Source of the DNA: Pseudomonadota bacterium
GTDB lineage: Bacteria > Pseudomonadota > Gammaproteobacteria > Acidiferrobacterales > Acidiferrobacteraceae
NCBI GenBank assembly: GCA_021795255.1
Contig: JAJYPQ010000070.1
Coordinates: 1 to 13,237, forward strand
DNA length: 13,237 bases
Direction: 5' to 3'
Of this stretch, positions 5,817 through 12,301 are shown piece after piece (position 1 is the stretch's first letter; every line of letters begins with the position of its first letter). The notes under the pieces are model-generated. The model had not been told where the DNA came from, did no database searches, and worked only from the letters and a program-made list of their open reading frames with translations. Both the position numbers and the translations under genes were made by a program.

Positions 5817-5822
5817 GCCCGC

Positions 5823-6833
5823 ATGCAAAATCATCGACCGGACAGCCCACCCATCCTGCGCGAAGGGACTCGGACCTGCACCTGGACTGCCCGCCCCTTT
5901 CGTCGGGCAGTAGTTGCATTGGCTTGCCTTTCTGCTGCCCTCTTGCCCTTGTCCGCTTGGGCGGCATTGCCGGCCGCGGGGCTGGTCACCAGCGAGAGCA
6001 CCGCCTCCCAGGGGGTCAACTCCGGCAGTCATATTGCGGCCAGCGCCAATGCCCGGACGACGTTCAACGCCGGCGGTACAGCCGGCGCCGAGCCCGAAAA
6101 CGGCTCGGTATCGGCGTTGGGCCACGCCGGCGCTACGACGACCATCTACTGCGGAGGCGCTGCCTATAGCAGGGATTCGGCAGTCTATCCTCTCGGCGTA
6201 GAGACCGAGTGCGAGCAGGGCGCGCGCGGTACGTACAATCTTCAGTTCTGCCCGGGCACCACGCAGGGAGAGACCTGCGGCGGTAGTGGTCCGGCCTGGG
6301 AGCCGGTCACCATATCGTCGAGAGGCGGCTCGGCGAATCCGGACCCATCGCTAACCGCCACCCTGGGTGCGTGCACCGGCACGGGTACTATGGCGCGTTG
6401 CCAGCTGTCGGTCACCCAGATCGGCACCTATTCCCAGTCGAATCTCTACGCCATAAAGTAGCAGGGCACTACGGCCCAGGCGAACCAGTACGCGAACAAC
6501 GGCAGTGTCATGTCCAGCACCGTGGGCACGGGCGTGGTCGCGTCGAACGGCCAGCAAATAGTCAGCGGCAAGAACGCCAACTCCGGCGGTTACACGGGCG
6601 AGCTGGTAGCCGACGGCGGCGGTATCTCCACGGGTTTTTCCGGGCAACAGTCGCAGATTGCCGGCGGAAAGACGGTGTACAGTTGCTCCGGGAACACAAG
6701 CGTCACCGTGAACGGCGCGTGCAACCAATCGCAGTCGTGCGTCAAGTGGCAGACGCCCACGCAAACGTCCACGCAGACCTGCGCGCAAACCGTCAATGCG
6801 ACAGCGACGACCTGCACGACGCAAACACCGTAA
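5823..6833 (+). pseudogene. Secreted Cys-rich protein, possibly TraN-like, interrupted by an amber codon
   Basis: One frame runs from ATG 5823 to TAA 6831-6833 (336 sense codons plus one internal stop), broken by TAG at 6459-6461 within the sequence YAIK-stop-QGTTAQ. The second half restarts in the same frame (ATG 6510), so a single gene was split by one substitution. Residues 25-47 form a signal peptide ending A-W-A. The exported part is rich in Gly, Ser, Thr and Asn and has scattered Cys (for example CGG, ECEQ, FCPG, TCGG, then YSCSGN, GACNQSQSC, TCAQ and TTCTTQ). The C-terminal Cys/Gln/Thr pattern reminds me of TraN-type mating-pair stabilisation proteins of conjugation systems, but these are usually much longer. 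No other transfer genes are near, so it may be a truncated relic. The start directly after a repeat hairpin suggests the original 5' region was replaced. Confidence 0.5.
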
Positions 6834-6902
6834 ACGCTCCATCAACCCCGTACTCCTCGTAACCTTCTAACCCCTTTACGCTTAGGACTTCATCCATTCT
6901 GT

Positions 6903-7243
6903 GGAGTTATAGGCATGGCAGTCTTAAGATCTTCCGAGGAATGGCAACAGCTGTTAGCAGAGCAAGCCGCAAGCGGGCTTTCGATGCGGGCCTTTTGTCA
7001 GCAACGGCAGATTGCCGTATTGACCTTCCTCGCGCGAAAGAACCGCGCGAGTCTTCATTCCAGCGTAAGCGTAAGCGCGCCTCCTCGGGCGGGCCAAGCC
7101 GTCGTCCCCGAGACCTAAGGCCTCCCAAGCACCAGCCTTTGTGCCCCTGACCGTGCGTCCGCCTTGCCCAGCTGCCCCCGAGATCAGCCTGGTGTGGGGA
7201 TCTTCCGAGTTAAAGGGGAGTTGGGGAGGGTGGGGTTCGCTAA
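6903..7243 (+). pseudogene. tnpA: IS66-family TnpA (Orf1) remnant, frameshifted
   Basis: GGAG at 6903-6906 precedes ATG 6915. The first frame encodes a helix-turn-helix start, EEWQQLLAEQAASGLSMRAFCQQRQI, typical of the small IS66 accessory protein (W-x3-hydrophobic, E-Q, S-G-L-S, A-F-C), and stops at TAA 7116-7118. The usual C-terminus continues in another frame from about 7129 as APAFVPLTVRPP...PEISLVWGSSELK up to about 7230, so a frameshift lies between roughly 7030 and 7110. No TnpB or TnpC follows; the sequence changes to EAL-domain coding at about 7247. The element is a non-mobile fragment. Confidence 0.65.
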
Positions 7244-7507
7244 TCGCTTACGATTGATCAATCATTCGTGCGAGATATTGCGACAGATACTGATGATGCG
7301 GCGATCGTGAACGCGATTATTACGATGGCGAAGAGTCTTGGTATCGAGGTCATTGCAGAAGGCGTAGAGAGTAGGGAACAGCTTGAGTTTCTCTGGGCAC
7401 AAGGTTGCCATATGATGCAGGGATATTATTTTAGCAAGCCGCAGGCGGCCGACATAATCGAGCGTGAAATCCGGGGAAGGAGAACCCGCTCGGTTGATGG
7501 CGGTTAG
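7244..7507 (+). pseudogene. EAL-domain (c-di-GMP phosphodiesterase) C-terminal fragment
   Basis: The frame is open from the TAA at 7241-7243 to TAG 7505-7507 with no good start codon. It reads LTIDQSFVRDIATDTDDAAI, then AIITMAKSLGI, VIAEGVES, and GCHMMQGYYFSKP. These are the last third of an EAL domain: the K-I-D metal-binding strand (Lys is Thr here, the Asp is kept), the E-G-V-E motif and Q-G-Y-Y-F. The E-A-L signature itself and the first two thirds are missing, removed at the junction with the IS66 remnant. An active enzyme is impossible. It converges on the PilJ-domain gene ending at 7545. Confidence 0.8.
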
Positions 7508-7544
7508 GGAGAGACCGACCATCGCGGATTTTTGACTCTAAGCC

Positions 7545-9029
7545 TTAGGAGGCCCTTACCTCTTCCAGTGCGGCGGCCGGAAAGAGATCCATGAGGGCGC
7601 CTGGCCCAAGCTCCTTCACCTTCTCCGCGCTTCTTTGAAAAACCGATTGCGTGATCGGGTCACCGAAGCCTTCGCGGCACCATTCCCATACCATGCTCAT
7701 AACCCTTTGGGCAACATGCAGTTCCACCGGCGCCCGTATTACGGGGCGGCTTGGTTTGACGAGATAATCGCGCAGTTCGTCTGCCACTTCCCGACCAAGC
7801 GATAAGCTGTGCAGACGGGTAGCGAGGAACATGCGCAGACTGATGGCCTTGCCCCGGTCAAGGGCCTCCAGGCGGTCAAGGACTTGGGTGAGAGCCAGCG
7901 CAAAGGACGCTGTGATGGTGGTGCGCCCTGTCAGTTCCGCGTCTTCGTGTTCTTTGTGGTAGGCCGTCACGGCTGGCAGCGGATCCACATCGCTCTTTTC
8001 CAATGGTCGCGTGTAGTGCTTGAGGATCTCGGCGTGCAGGGCCTGGCGAAGATCAGGTACCCGTGCAAGCCGGGTCACATCGCGTACAAAATCTACCAAG
8101 ACCACATGCAGGAGCGCATTATAGCGTTCCTCAAAGAGCCATAAGGCCTCCATAATATCGTGTGCCGACAGACCCTTTTCGCGAAAACGGCCCAAGGCGT
8201 GATGGATGGCGCAACGACGCCGCACTCGCTCCGCTTCGGAGGCCTTAGGGGCATCCTTATTGAGCAGCGCCTCGTAACGATCTTTGATTTTGCGGATCTC
8301 CGCCTCCTTGCCCGCCAGCAATTTTTCGAGGCTACGTTCATATACCTCAAGAGCTTGATCGCGTACGCTCAACTGGCCCAAGAAATGAAATAAGATTAGC
8401 GCAAAGTTGCCAAGGGCAAGCACCATCGCGGTTGCCTGAATGAAACGCAGATGGCTCGCCTTAGCGCCAGCCACCTCTTGCATGGCTGTTGTGAGCTGGT
8501 TCATGAGCCCCAGAAGGCGAAGATTATTATGGATTGCAAAATGTATCGCGGGATCAAGAGTGTTGCGGGAGACCTGGCCCAAGGCATTGAGCTGGAGACG
8601 ACCAATCAATCGGTTGTAAGGCCTCCACAAGGCAAAGGCCCGGTTCATTATGGCGTGTGCCGCGATACCGGAAACCGGCAGGAGGTGGACCGGGGCGCCC
8701 GTCCCGCCCGGGACCACGCCGCCGTGCGCAAAGGCGTTTAACGTGTGATCAAATAGACTGACGGTTGCGTGCAGTTCGCGCAAGGAACGTTCCGGATTGC
8801 CCCCATGATCCTCGGCGTAGCTGATCCCGTAGAGGGCCTTGACCATGCGTTGCGACAACATGCGTTGGCGCCCCGCCAGGTTCACTGCCACCGCGTTACG
8901 CTGAATTTGCGAGGCCAAATAGAAATTCAGTACCAAGACACACATATCGAGCACCAAAAAGAGTGCGATCGACGTGATCAGGGTGTGGTATTTAGAGGCG
9001 ACTCTCGCTACGTTTTTGCGTTGGCCCAT
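7545..9029 (-). CDS. PilJ-type (NarX/PilJ N-terminal domain) membrane sensor with an unrecognised C-terminal region
   Basis: The protein is 494 residues from ATG 9027-9029, preceded by AAAGGTG at good spacing. TM1 spans about 17-40, a periplasmic helical domain 41-196, and TM2 about 197-219. The stretch NLAGRQRMLSQRM (50-62) is the hallmark of the PilJ/NarX-type four-helix sensor domain found on chemoreceptors, histidine kinases and diguanylate cyclases. After TM2 comes a charged probable coiled coil (220-257). The last ~235 residues are soluble and helical and contain no methyl-accepting, HisKA/HATPase, GGDEF or EAL motif that I can find. The output domain is therefore unknown. Neighbours are an EAL remnant downstream and a receiver-domain ghost upstream, both on the other strand, suggesting an old signalling locus. 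The frame is intact. Confidence 0.75.
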   Translation of the reverse strand: MGQRKNVARVASKYHTLITSIALFLVLDMCVLVLNFYLASQIQRNAVAVNLAGRQRMLSQRMVKALYGISYAEDHGGNPERSLRELHATVSLFDHTLNAFAHGGVVPGGTGAPVHLLPVSGIAAHAIMNRAFALWRPYNRLIGRLQLNALGQVSRNTLDPAIHFAIHNNLRLLGLMNQLTTAMQEVAGAKASHLRFIQATAMVLALGNFALILFHFLGQLSVRDQALEVYERSLEKLLAGKEAEIRKIKDRYEALLNKDAPKASEAERVRRRCAIHHALGRFREKGLSAHDIMEALWLFEERYNALLHVVLVDFVRDVTRLARVPDLRQALHAEILKHYTRPLEKSDVDPLPAVTAYHKEHEDAELTGRTTITASFALALTQVLDRLEALDRGKAISLRMFLATRLHSLSLGREVADELRDYLVKPSRPVIRAPVELHVAQRVMSMVWEWCREGFGDPITQSVFQRSAEKVKELGPGALMDLFPAAALEEVRAS

Positions 9030-9339
9030 TGCGCACCTTTCTGAGTGTCAGATAACACGCTCACAGCAAAAAGGGTGCCAGCAGACTCAGACGCGATTTA
9101 TTCCAGGGTAACAGCCTGTTTATCGGCCTCTTTATTCGAATTACCGTCCTGCAGAAAGGCGCCGTTCGCGGCTCATAGTAGGGCAGAAAATGTTGGTCTT
9201 TGCACCAGTTCAAAGCACACGCCGACAAGTCGCCTTACCGCAGTATCGACTCGGCTTTCACGGCGCCGTTCTACTGTGTGAAATAACAGATTATAAGTTA
9301 TGCGGTCGCCGACCCGGACCCGATTGTCACGAGTGCCAG
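9030..9339. other. Intergenic region upstream of the PilJ-type sensor
   Basis: There is no recognised gene. A 10-base GGCGCCGTTC occurs at about 9164 and again at about 9262. I found no convincing -35/-10 pair for the leftward sensor gene. Open frames here have no family resemblance. Confidence 0.5.
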
Positions 9340-9520
9340 CGGCGCATTATATTGATGGTGGAGGACGATGGTGGACTGCTTGCGGGCTAGGCCATTGGCC
9401 TCTAGCGCAATGTCTAGGTACCGGAGGTGACATACGATGCCCAGGAGGCCCTTGAGAAGCTCACTCATGCACGGTTCGGTCTCATACTCCCCGACCTCCA
9501 TCTACCCGAATACGACCAGG
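9340..9520 (+). pseudogene. Response-regulator receiver domain ghost with three amber codons
   Basis: In one constant frame the DNA reads IILMVEDDGGLLAG, then TAG (9388-9390), AIGL, TAG (9403-9405), RNV, TAG (9415-9417), VPEVTYDAQEALEKLTHARFGLILPDLHLPEYD. This is the first half of a CheY-like receiver: the acidic pair E-D-D of the Mg site, the A-x-E-A-L helix and the phospho-acceptor Asp in LILPDLHLPE. No frameshift is needed. The second half (the T/S and K positions) is not found after 9520. No start or ribosome binding site is seen. It is either a dead gene or, less likely, one read through amber codons. Confidence 0.6.
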
Positions 9521-9910
9521 CTCCATGCGGTCTTGCTCTTCCTGTTCAATCTCGCAAAATTTCTCCCGACTCTCCATTGTTCGATCTTCGCGAAGCAGGT
9601 ATCCCGGTCCGCCGTGGCGCCGCCCCGAGGCGCCCAGCTGCCGGCGTCTTAAGGCCACCCGGTTCTGGCGGACCTGATATTGAGTTGCTTTCGGACACCC
9701 CTTTTCCCGTTTGAGCACCCAGAGCTACTCTGGTCTTGGACTGCGGGGCGTGATTACAACGGACTGGCTCAAAGTACTCCGCTCCTTGTCCTCTGGCCGC
9801 AGGGGGATGCCCACTCGATCCCCTGCCCAAAAACTGGGATTGATTTATATGCGTGCCCCATGAACAGCGTCGTTTCTAGACAGACTCCTTTTACGCAGCG
9901 AGGATCACTT
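9521..9910. other. Stretch without recognised genes
   Basis: Open frames on both strands (plus 9427-9714, minus 9546-9830) continue from the receiver ghost but show no family motif. I see no clear terminator after nemA. The composition is compatible with eroded coding DNA. Confidence 0.5.
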
Positions 9911-10987
9911 TTAGCTCAATACCGGGTAATCGGTATAACCCTTCGCTCCCGGTGTATAGAAAGTGGTCATGTCGGGCGCGTTGAGTGCCGCCCCGGTTTG
10001 CCAACGGGCGACAAGGTCTGGGTTGGCCAGGAATGGCCGGCCGACCGCGATGAGATCGCATTTACCAGCGGCCAGGTCGGCCTCCGCGCGGGCAGCGTCG
10101 TAGCCCCCGGAAAGAATCAATTGGCCTTTGAAGGTGCTGCGGACCATCGCCTTAATGGAATCTGGCACAGGCGGGGCGCCCATGGGTGAATGATCGACCA
10201 AATGGAGGTAAACGAGTCCGCGTTCATTCAGTTCGCGCACGAGGTAAGTGTAATCTGCAGACATGTCGTCATAAAGTGGCATGTCGTTGAATACTCCAAA
10301 CGGAGATAGGCGGATTCCGACCCGGTCTTTCCCGACACTCTTGATCACGGCCTCTGCGACTTCGAGCACGAAGCGCGCGCGGTTTTCGATTGATCCGCCA
10401 TAGCGATCGGTGCGTTGATTCGAGTTTGGGCGAGTGAACTGCTCGAGCAAATAGCCGTTGGCGCCGTGCAGCTCGATTCCATCGAATCCTGCCGTTATCG
10501 CGTTTTTAGCCGCTTGCGCAAATTCCTCAATAGCGGTCTTGATATCCACCTCGGTCATGGCTTGTGGGGTGGCGTTGGGTTTCATGCCCTCGGCATCTGT
10601 GAACATATCACCATTCGCTGCAATGGCCGATGGTCCCAATACGCGCGCGCCGACCGGGAGGTTCAGGGGGTGAGCGATACGCCCGCAGTGCATGAACTGT
10701 ATGAATACCCTTGCCCCTTTGCTGTGGACGGCATCGGTGACGCGCTTCCAGCCGGCGACTTGCCCTGGGGAAAATATTCCCGGTATGCGTGGATAGCCGA
10801 GGCCATTGGGTGAAGGGGATGTGCCCTCGCTGATAATAAGACCAGCCGTGGCGCGTTGAGAATAGTACTCCATCATGAGATCAGTGGGGACATTGCCGAT
10901 TGCGCGGCTGCGAGTCAAAGGCGCCATAACCAAGTGATTTTGCAGCGTAAGTGATCCGAGTGTCGTTTTGGTAAAGAGCACGGACAT
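9911..10987 (-). CDS. nemA: Old yellow enzyme family alkene reductase (N-ethylmaleimide reductase type)
   Basis: The protein is 358 residues, the usual length, from ATG 10985-10987. AAGGA lies about 8 bases upstream and supports this start over the in-frame extension reaching 11260. Old yellow enzymes are cytoplasmic FMN proteins that reduce activated C=C bonds, nitro compounds and electrophiles with NADPH. Visible landmarks are MAPLTRSR (Thr25 near the FMN O4), Q97 in FIQFMHCGR, His174-x-x-Asn177 plus Tyr179 in ELHGANGYLLEQF (substrate-binding pair and proton donor), RPNSNQRTDRYGGSIENR, R226 in GIRLSP, and the phosphate-binding GRPFLANPDL. All expected residues are present, so it should be active. 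Upstream is a 342-base divergent region shared with the DUF805 gene. No TetR-type regulator such as NemR is next to it here. Confidence 0.93.
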   Translation of the reverse strand: MSVLFTKTTLGSLTLQNHLVMAPLTRSRAIGNVPTDLMMEYYSQRATAGLIISEGTSPSPNGLGYPRIPGIFSPGQVAGWKRVTDAVHSKGARVFIQFMHCGRIAHPLNLPVGARVLGPSAIAANGDMFTDAEGMKPNATPQAMTEVDIKTAIEEFAQAAKNAITAGFDGIELHGANGYLLEQFTRPNSNQRTDRYGGSIENRARFVLEVAEAVIKSVGKDRVGIRLSPFGVFNDMPLYDDMSADYTYLVRELNERGLVYLHLVDHSPMGAPPVPDSIKAMVRSTFKGQLILSGGYDAARAEADLAAGKCDLIAVGRPFLANPDLVARWQTGAALNAPDMTTFYTPGAKGYTDYPVLS

Positions 10988-11264
10988 GATGATCTTCCTT
11001 AAGGATATGAAGAGAGTTTCGGATCGCAAATAGCTGATAGGATGACTGAAGACGAAAAGCCCATTAGGAGCGCTGGACGCAAAGAAGAATATATCGCCAA
11101 GGGGGCGCGCGCAAAGCCCCCTATGGTGCGCGGTATCGGCTCTGGAGGCCCAAAGTATGCACAAAAGCCGCCTCTCTTCCTTTGTGGTTTCCGGCGCCGG
11201 TCTTGAGACATCCTTTCTTATACAGCATCCTAACGCTTCGCCAGTTCCGGTCGCGCCCATGGTC

Positions 11265-11270
11265 TATAAT
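11265..11270 (+). promoter_or_regulatory. Candidate -10 box of the DUF805 gene
   Basis: TATAAT is a perfect consensus 60 bases before the ATG. No good -35 hexamer stands at 16-18 bases upstream (CAGTTC at 17), so activation by a factor is possible. Confidence 0.45.
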
Positions 11271-11311
11271 AAGGGCGTTACCTCAAAAAATAGGGGCGTC
11301 GCCTCAAATAA
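11270..11311 (+). repeat. Two tandem 21-base units in the DUF805 leader
   Basis: The units at 11270-11290 and 11291-11311 share 17 of 21 bases; the common core is GGGCGT-n2-CCTCAAA. They begin at the last base of the TATAAT box and end before the ribosome binding site, so they lie in the initial transcribed region and could be an operator or an RNA leader element. Confidence 0.6.
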
Positions 11312-11329
11312 AAAACGGGAGGATTCATT

Positions 11330-11860
11330 ATGAATATGAAAGAGGCTGTTATTTCTGGCTATCGCAAGAGCTTCAGGAAACGAGGCCGCGCGAGCCGTTC
11401 TGAATTCTGGTACTTCGCGCTCTGGATCATAATCCTTGATGTCATAGGTCAAGTATTTAATAGGTTCCTTATGGCTCACAGCCCCGTTGGCCATCCATCG
11501 CTCATACTCATTATTGTAGGGTTAGCGGTGTCTCTGGTCATAATTCTTTCCGCATACCCCTTGGTAGCTGTCCAAATCCGGCGCCTCCATGATGTCGGGA
11601 GGAGTGGTTGGTGGCTGGCGGCAAGCCTTGCCGTGAGTGCCGTGACCGAGATTGCCATGGTCTGGGAATTTTTAGCGGCTTTAAAGGCGCACGCCCTTGT
11701 CCCATTTTTCCGCTCGGTGACGGCAGGCGATCACATGGGACTGGTTCTGGGGCTTGTGGTGACAATGGCTCTCGGGATCACGGTCTTCATCTTTACGGTT
11801 TTACCGAGTGAGCCCCGCGAAAACGCTTATGGCCCCAGCCCTCTAGGAGATGCGCGCTAA
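11330..11860 (+). CDS. DUF805 family inner-membrane protein
   Basis: The protein is 176 residues from ATG 11330, with GGGAGG seven bases upstream. DUF805 hallmarks are all present: R-K-R-G-R-A-S-R-S-E-F-W-Y-F near residues 16-29, R-R-L-H-D-V-G-R-S-G-W-W at 84-95, and a C-terminal P-R-E-N-x-Y-G-P-S-P at 162-171. Hydrophobic segments are at about 26-45, 57-80, 93-112 and 135-157. The family is widespread in bacteria with no settled function. The segment between the third and fourth TM carries an insertion (113-134) I do not recognise. It is probably a single gene: the next frame, at 12056, is 195 bases away. Confidence 0.85.
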   Translation: MNMKEAVISGYRKSFRKRGRASRSEFWYFALWIIILDVIGQVFNRFLMAHSPVGHPSLILIIVGLAVSLVIILSAYPLVAVQIRRLHDVGRSGWWLAASLAVSAVTEIAMVWEFLAALKAHALVPFFRSVTAGDHMGLVLGLVVTMALGITVFIFTVLPSEPRENAYGPSPLGDAR

Positions 11861-11881
11861 GCATGTCGTAAGGGGCGACAT

Positions 11882-11902
11882 GGCCCTTTGGCCCAGTTTT
11901 TT
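11882..11902 (+). terminator. Weak intrinsic terminator after the DUF805 gene
   Basis: A short stem GGCC (11882-11885) with GGCC (11890-11893) around CTTT is followed by six T at 11897-11902. The stem is short, so this is tentative, but position and T-run fit. Confidence 0.35.
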
Positions 11903-12055
11903 GCGGCCCGGGGTGCCAAGCGAGCCGCGATCAGGGCTCAGAAAATTAGCCCGTAGGTGCTGCGGGACTAGAACCATAAGGGGTTCTCGCGGTCTGATTC
12001 TGGGCCGGTGGGGTACTCTTAGGAAAGGTTCCTGGAGCCCTGAGGAGGAGGTGTT

Positions 12056-12187
12056 ATGTCAGATACGGCGCCCGTTGTGACAAGCCCCGGTATACGTGCG
12101 GTGATCGTGATCTGCGTGGGTCTTATGGCTTGCGCTATGATCGGTCTCGTTATCGGTGCTGTCTTTTTTACGCATCCCTATTTTTAA
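12056..12187 (+). CDS. 43-residue single-pass membrane microprotein
   Basis: AGGAGGAGG at 12043-12050 lies five bases before ATG 12056, the strongest ribosome binding site in the window. The frame encodes 43 residues ending at TAA 12185-12187. A polar N-terminus (MSDTAPVVTSPG) is followed by one hydrophobic segment (about 13-37) with two Cys and several Gly, then FFTHPYF. This is the layout of small subunits or modulators of membrane complexes. I recognise no family. It lies 91 bases from the convergent ndh end, so a link to the respiratory chain can be imagined but is not shown. It could be cotranscribed with DUF805 if the weak terminator leaks. Confidence 0.6.
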   Translation: MSDTAPVVTSPGIRAVIVICVGLMACAMIGLVIGAVFFTHPYF

Positions 12188-12226
12188 GTGTTGAGAGAAG
12201 AGGCTCGGGTACGTTTCATCCGTCTC

Positions 12227-12301
12227 AGGTGCCGACCCCGGGGCGGGGCTGGTCGCGACGTTCGAGCCCCCTGTCTCTTTATTTCTTGGGGGTCGGCACC
12301 T
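12227..12301. repeat. 13-bp perfect inverted repeat spanning the ndh stop codon, with an inner hairpin
   Basis: AGGTGCCGACCCC (12227-12239) is fully complementary to 12289-12301, which is the coding end of ndh. Between the arms, GGGGCT (12245-12250) pairs with AGCCCC (12265-12270), and on the plus strand CTGTCTCTTTATTTCTT follows. The inner hairpin could terminate the rightward microprotein transcript; the outer pairing could act on the ndh transcript. Confidence 0.6.

Larger units (their letters stand above)
5511..5822. other. Repeat-rich divergent intergenic region
   Basis: This ~310-base region separates the leftward membrane gene and the rightward secreted-protein frame. It contains motif copies D (minus, 5587-5607), E (plus, 5734-5754) and C (plus, 5796-5816). 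It also carries two copies of a 19-base companion segment on the minus strand: 5669-5687, which is 18 of 19 identical to 3441-3459, and a looser one at 5556-5575. I see no clear sigma70 promoter. Confidence 0.6.
10988..11329. other. Divergent intergenic region between nemA and the DUF805 gene
   Basis: It contains a hairpin AGGGGGC...GCCCCCT at about 11098-11122 with a GCGCGCAAA loop, a perfect TATAAT at 11265-11270 facing right, and the tandem repeat at 11270-11311. I find no clear leftward promoter for nemA. The frame of nemA stays open upstream of its start, but that extension has no family resemblance. Confidence 0.55.

Noticed and set aside
10988..11260. N-terminal extension of nemA
   Set aside because: It has no family resemblance, while ATG 10987 has a good ribosome binding site and gives the usual length.
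11850..12080. 76-codon plus-strand frame between DUF805 and the microprotein
   Set aside because: It overlaps the better-supported 12056 frame, has no ribosome binding site and no recognisable pattern.
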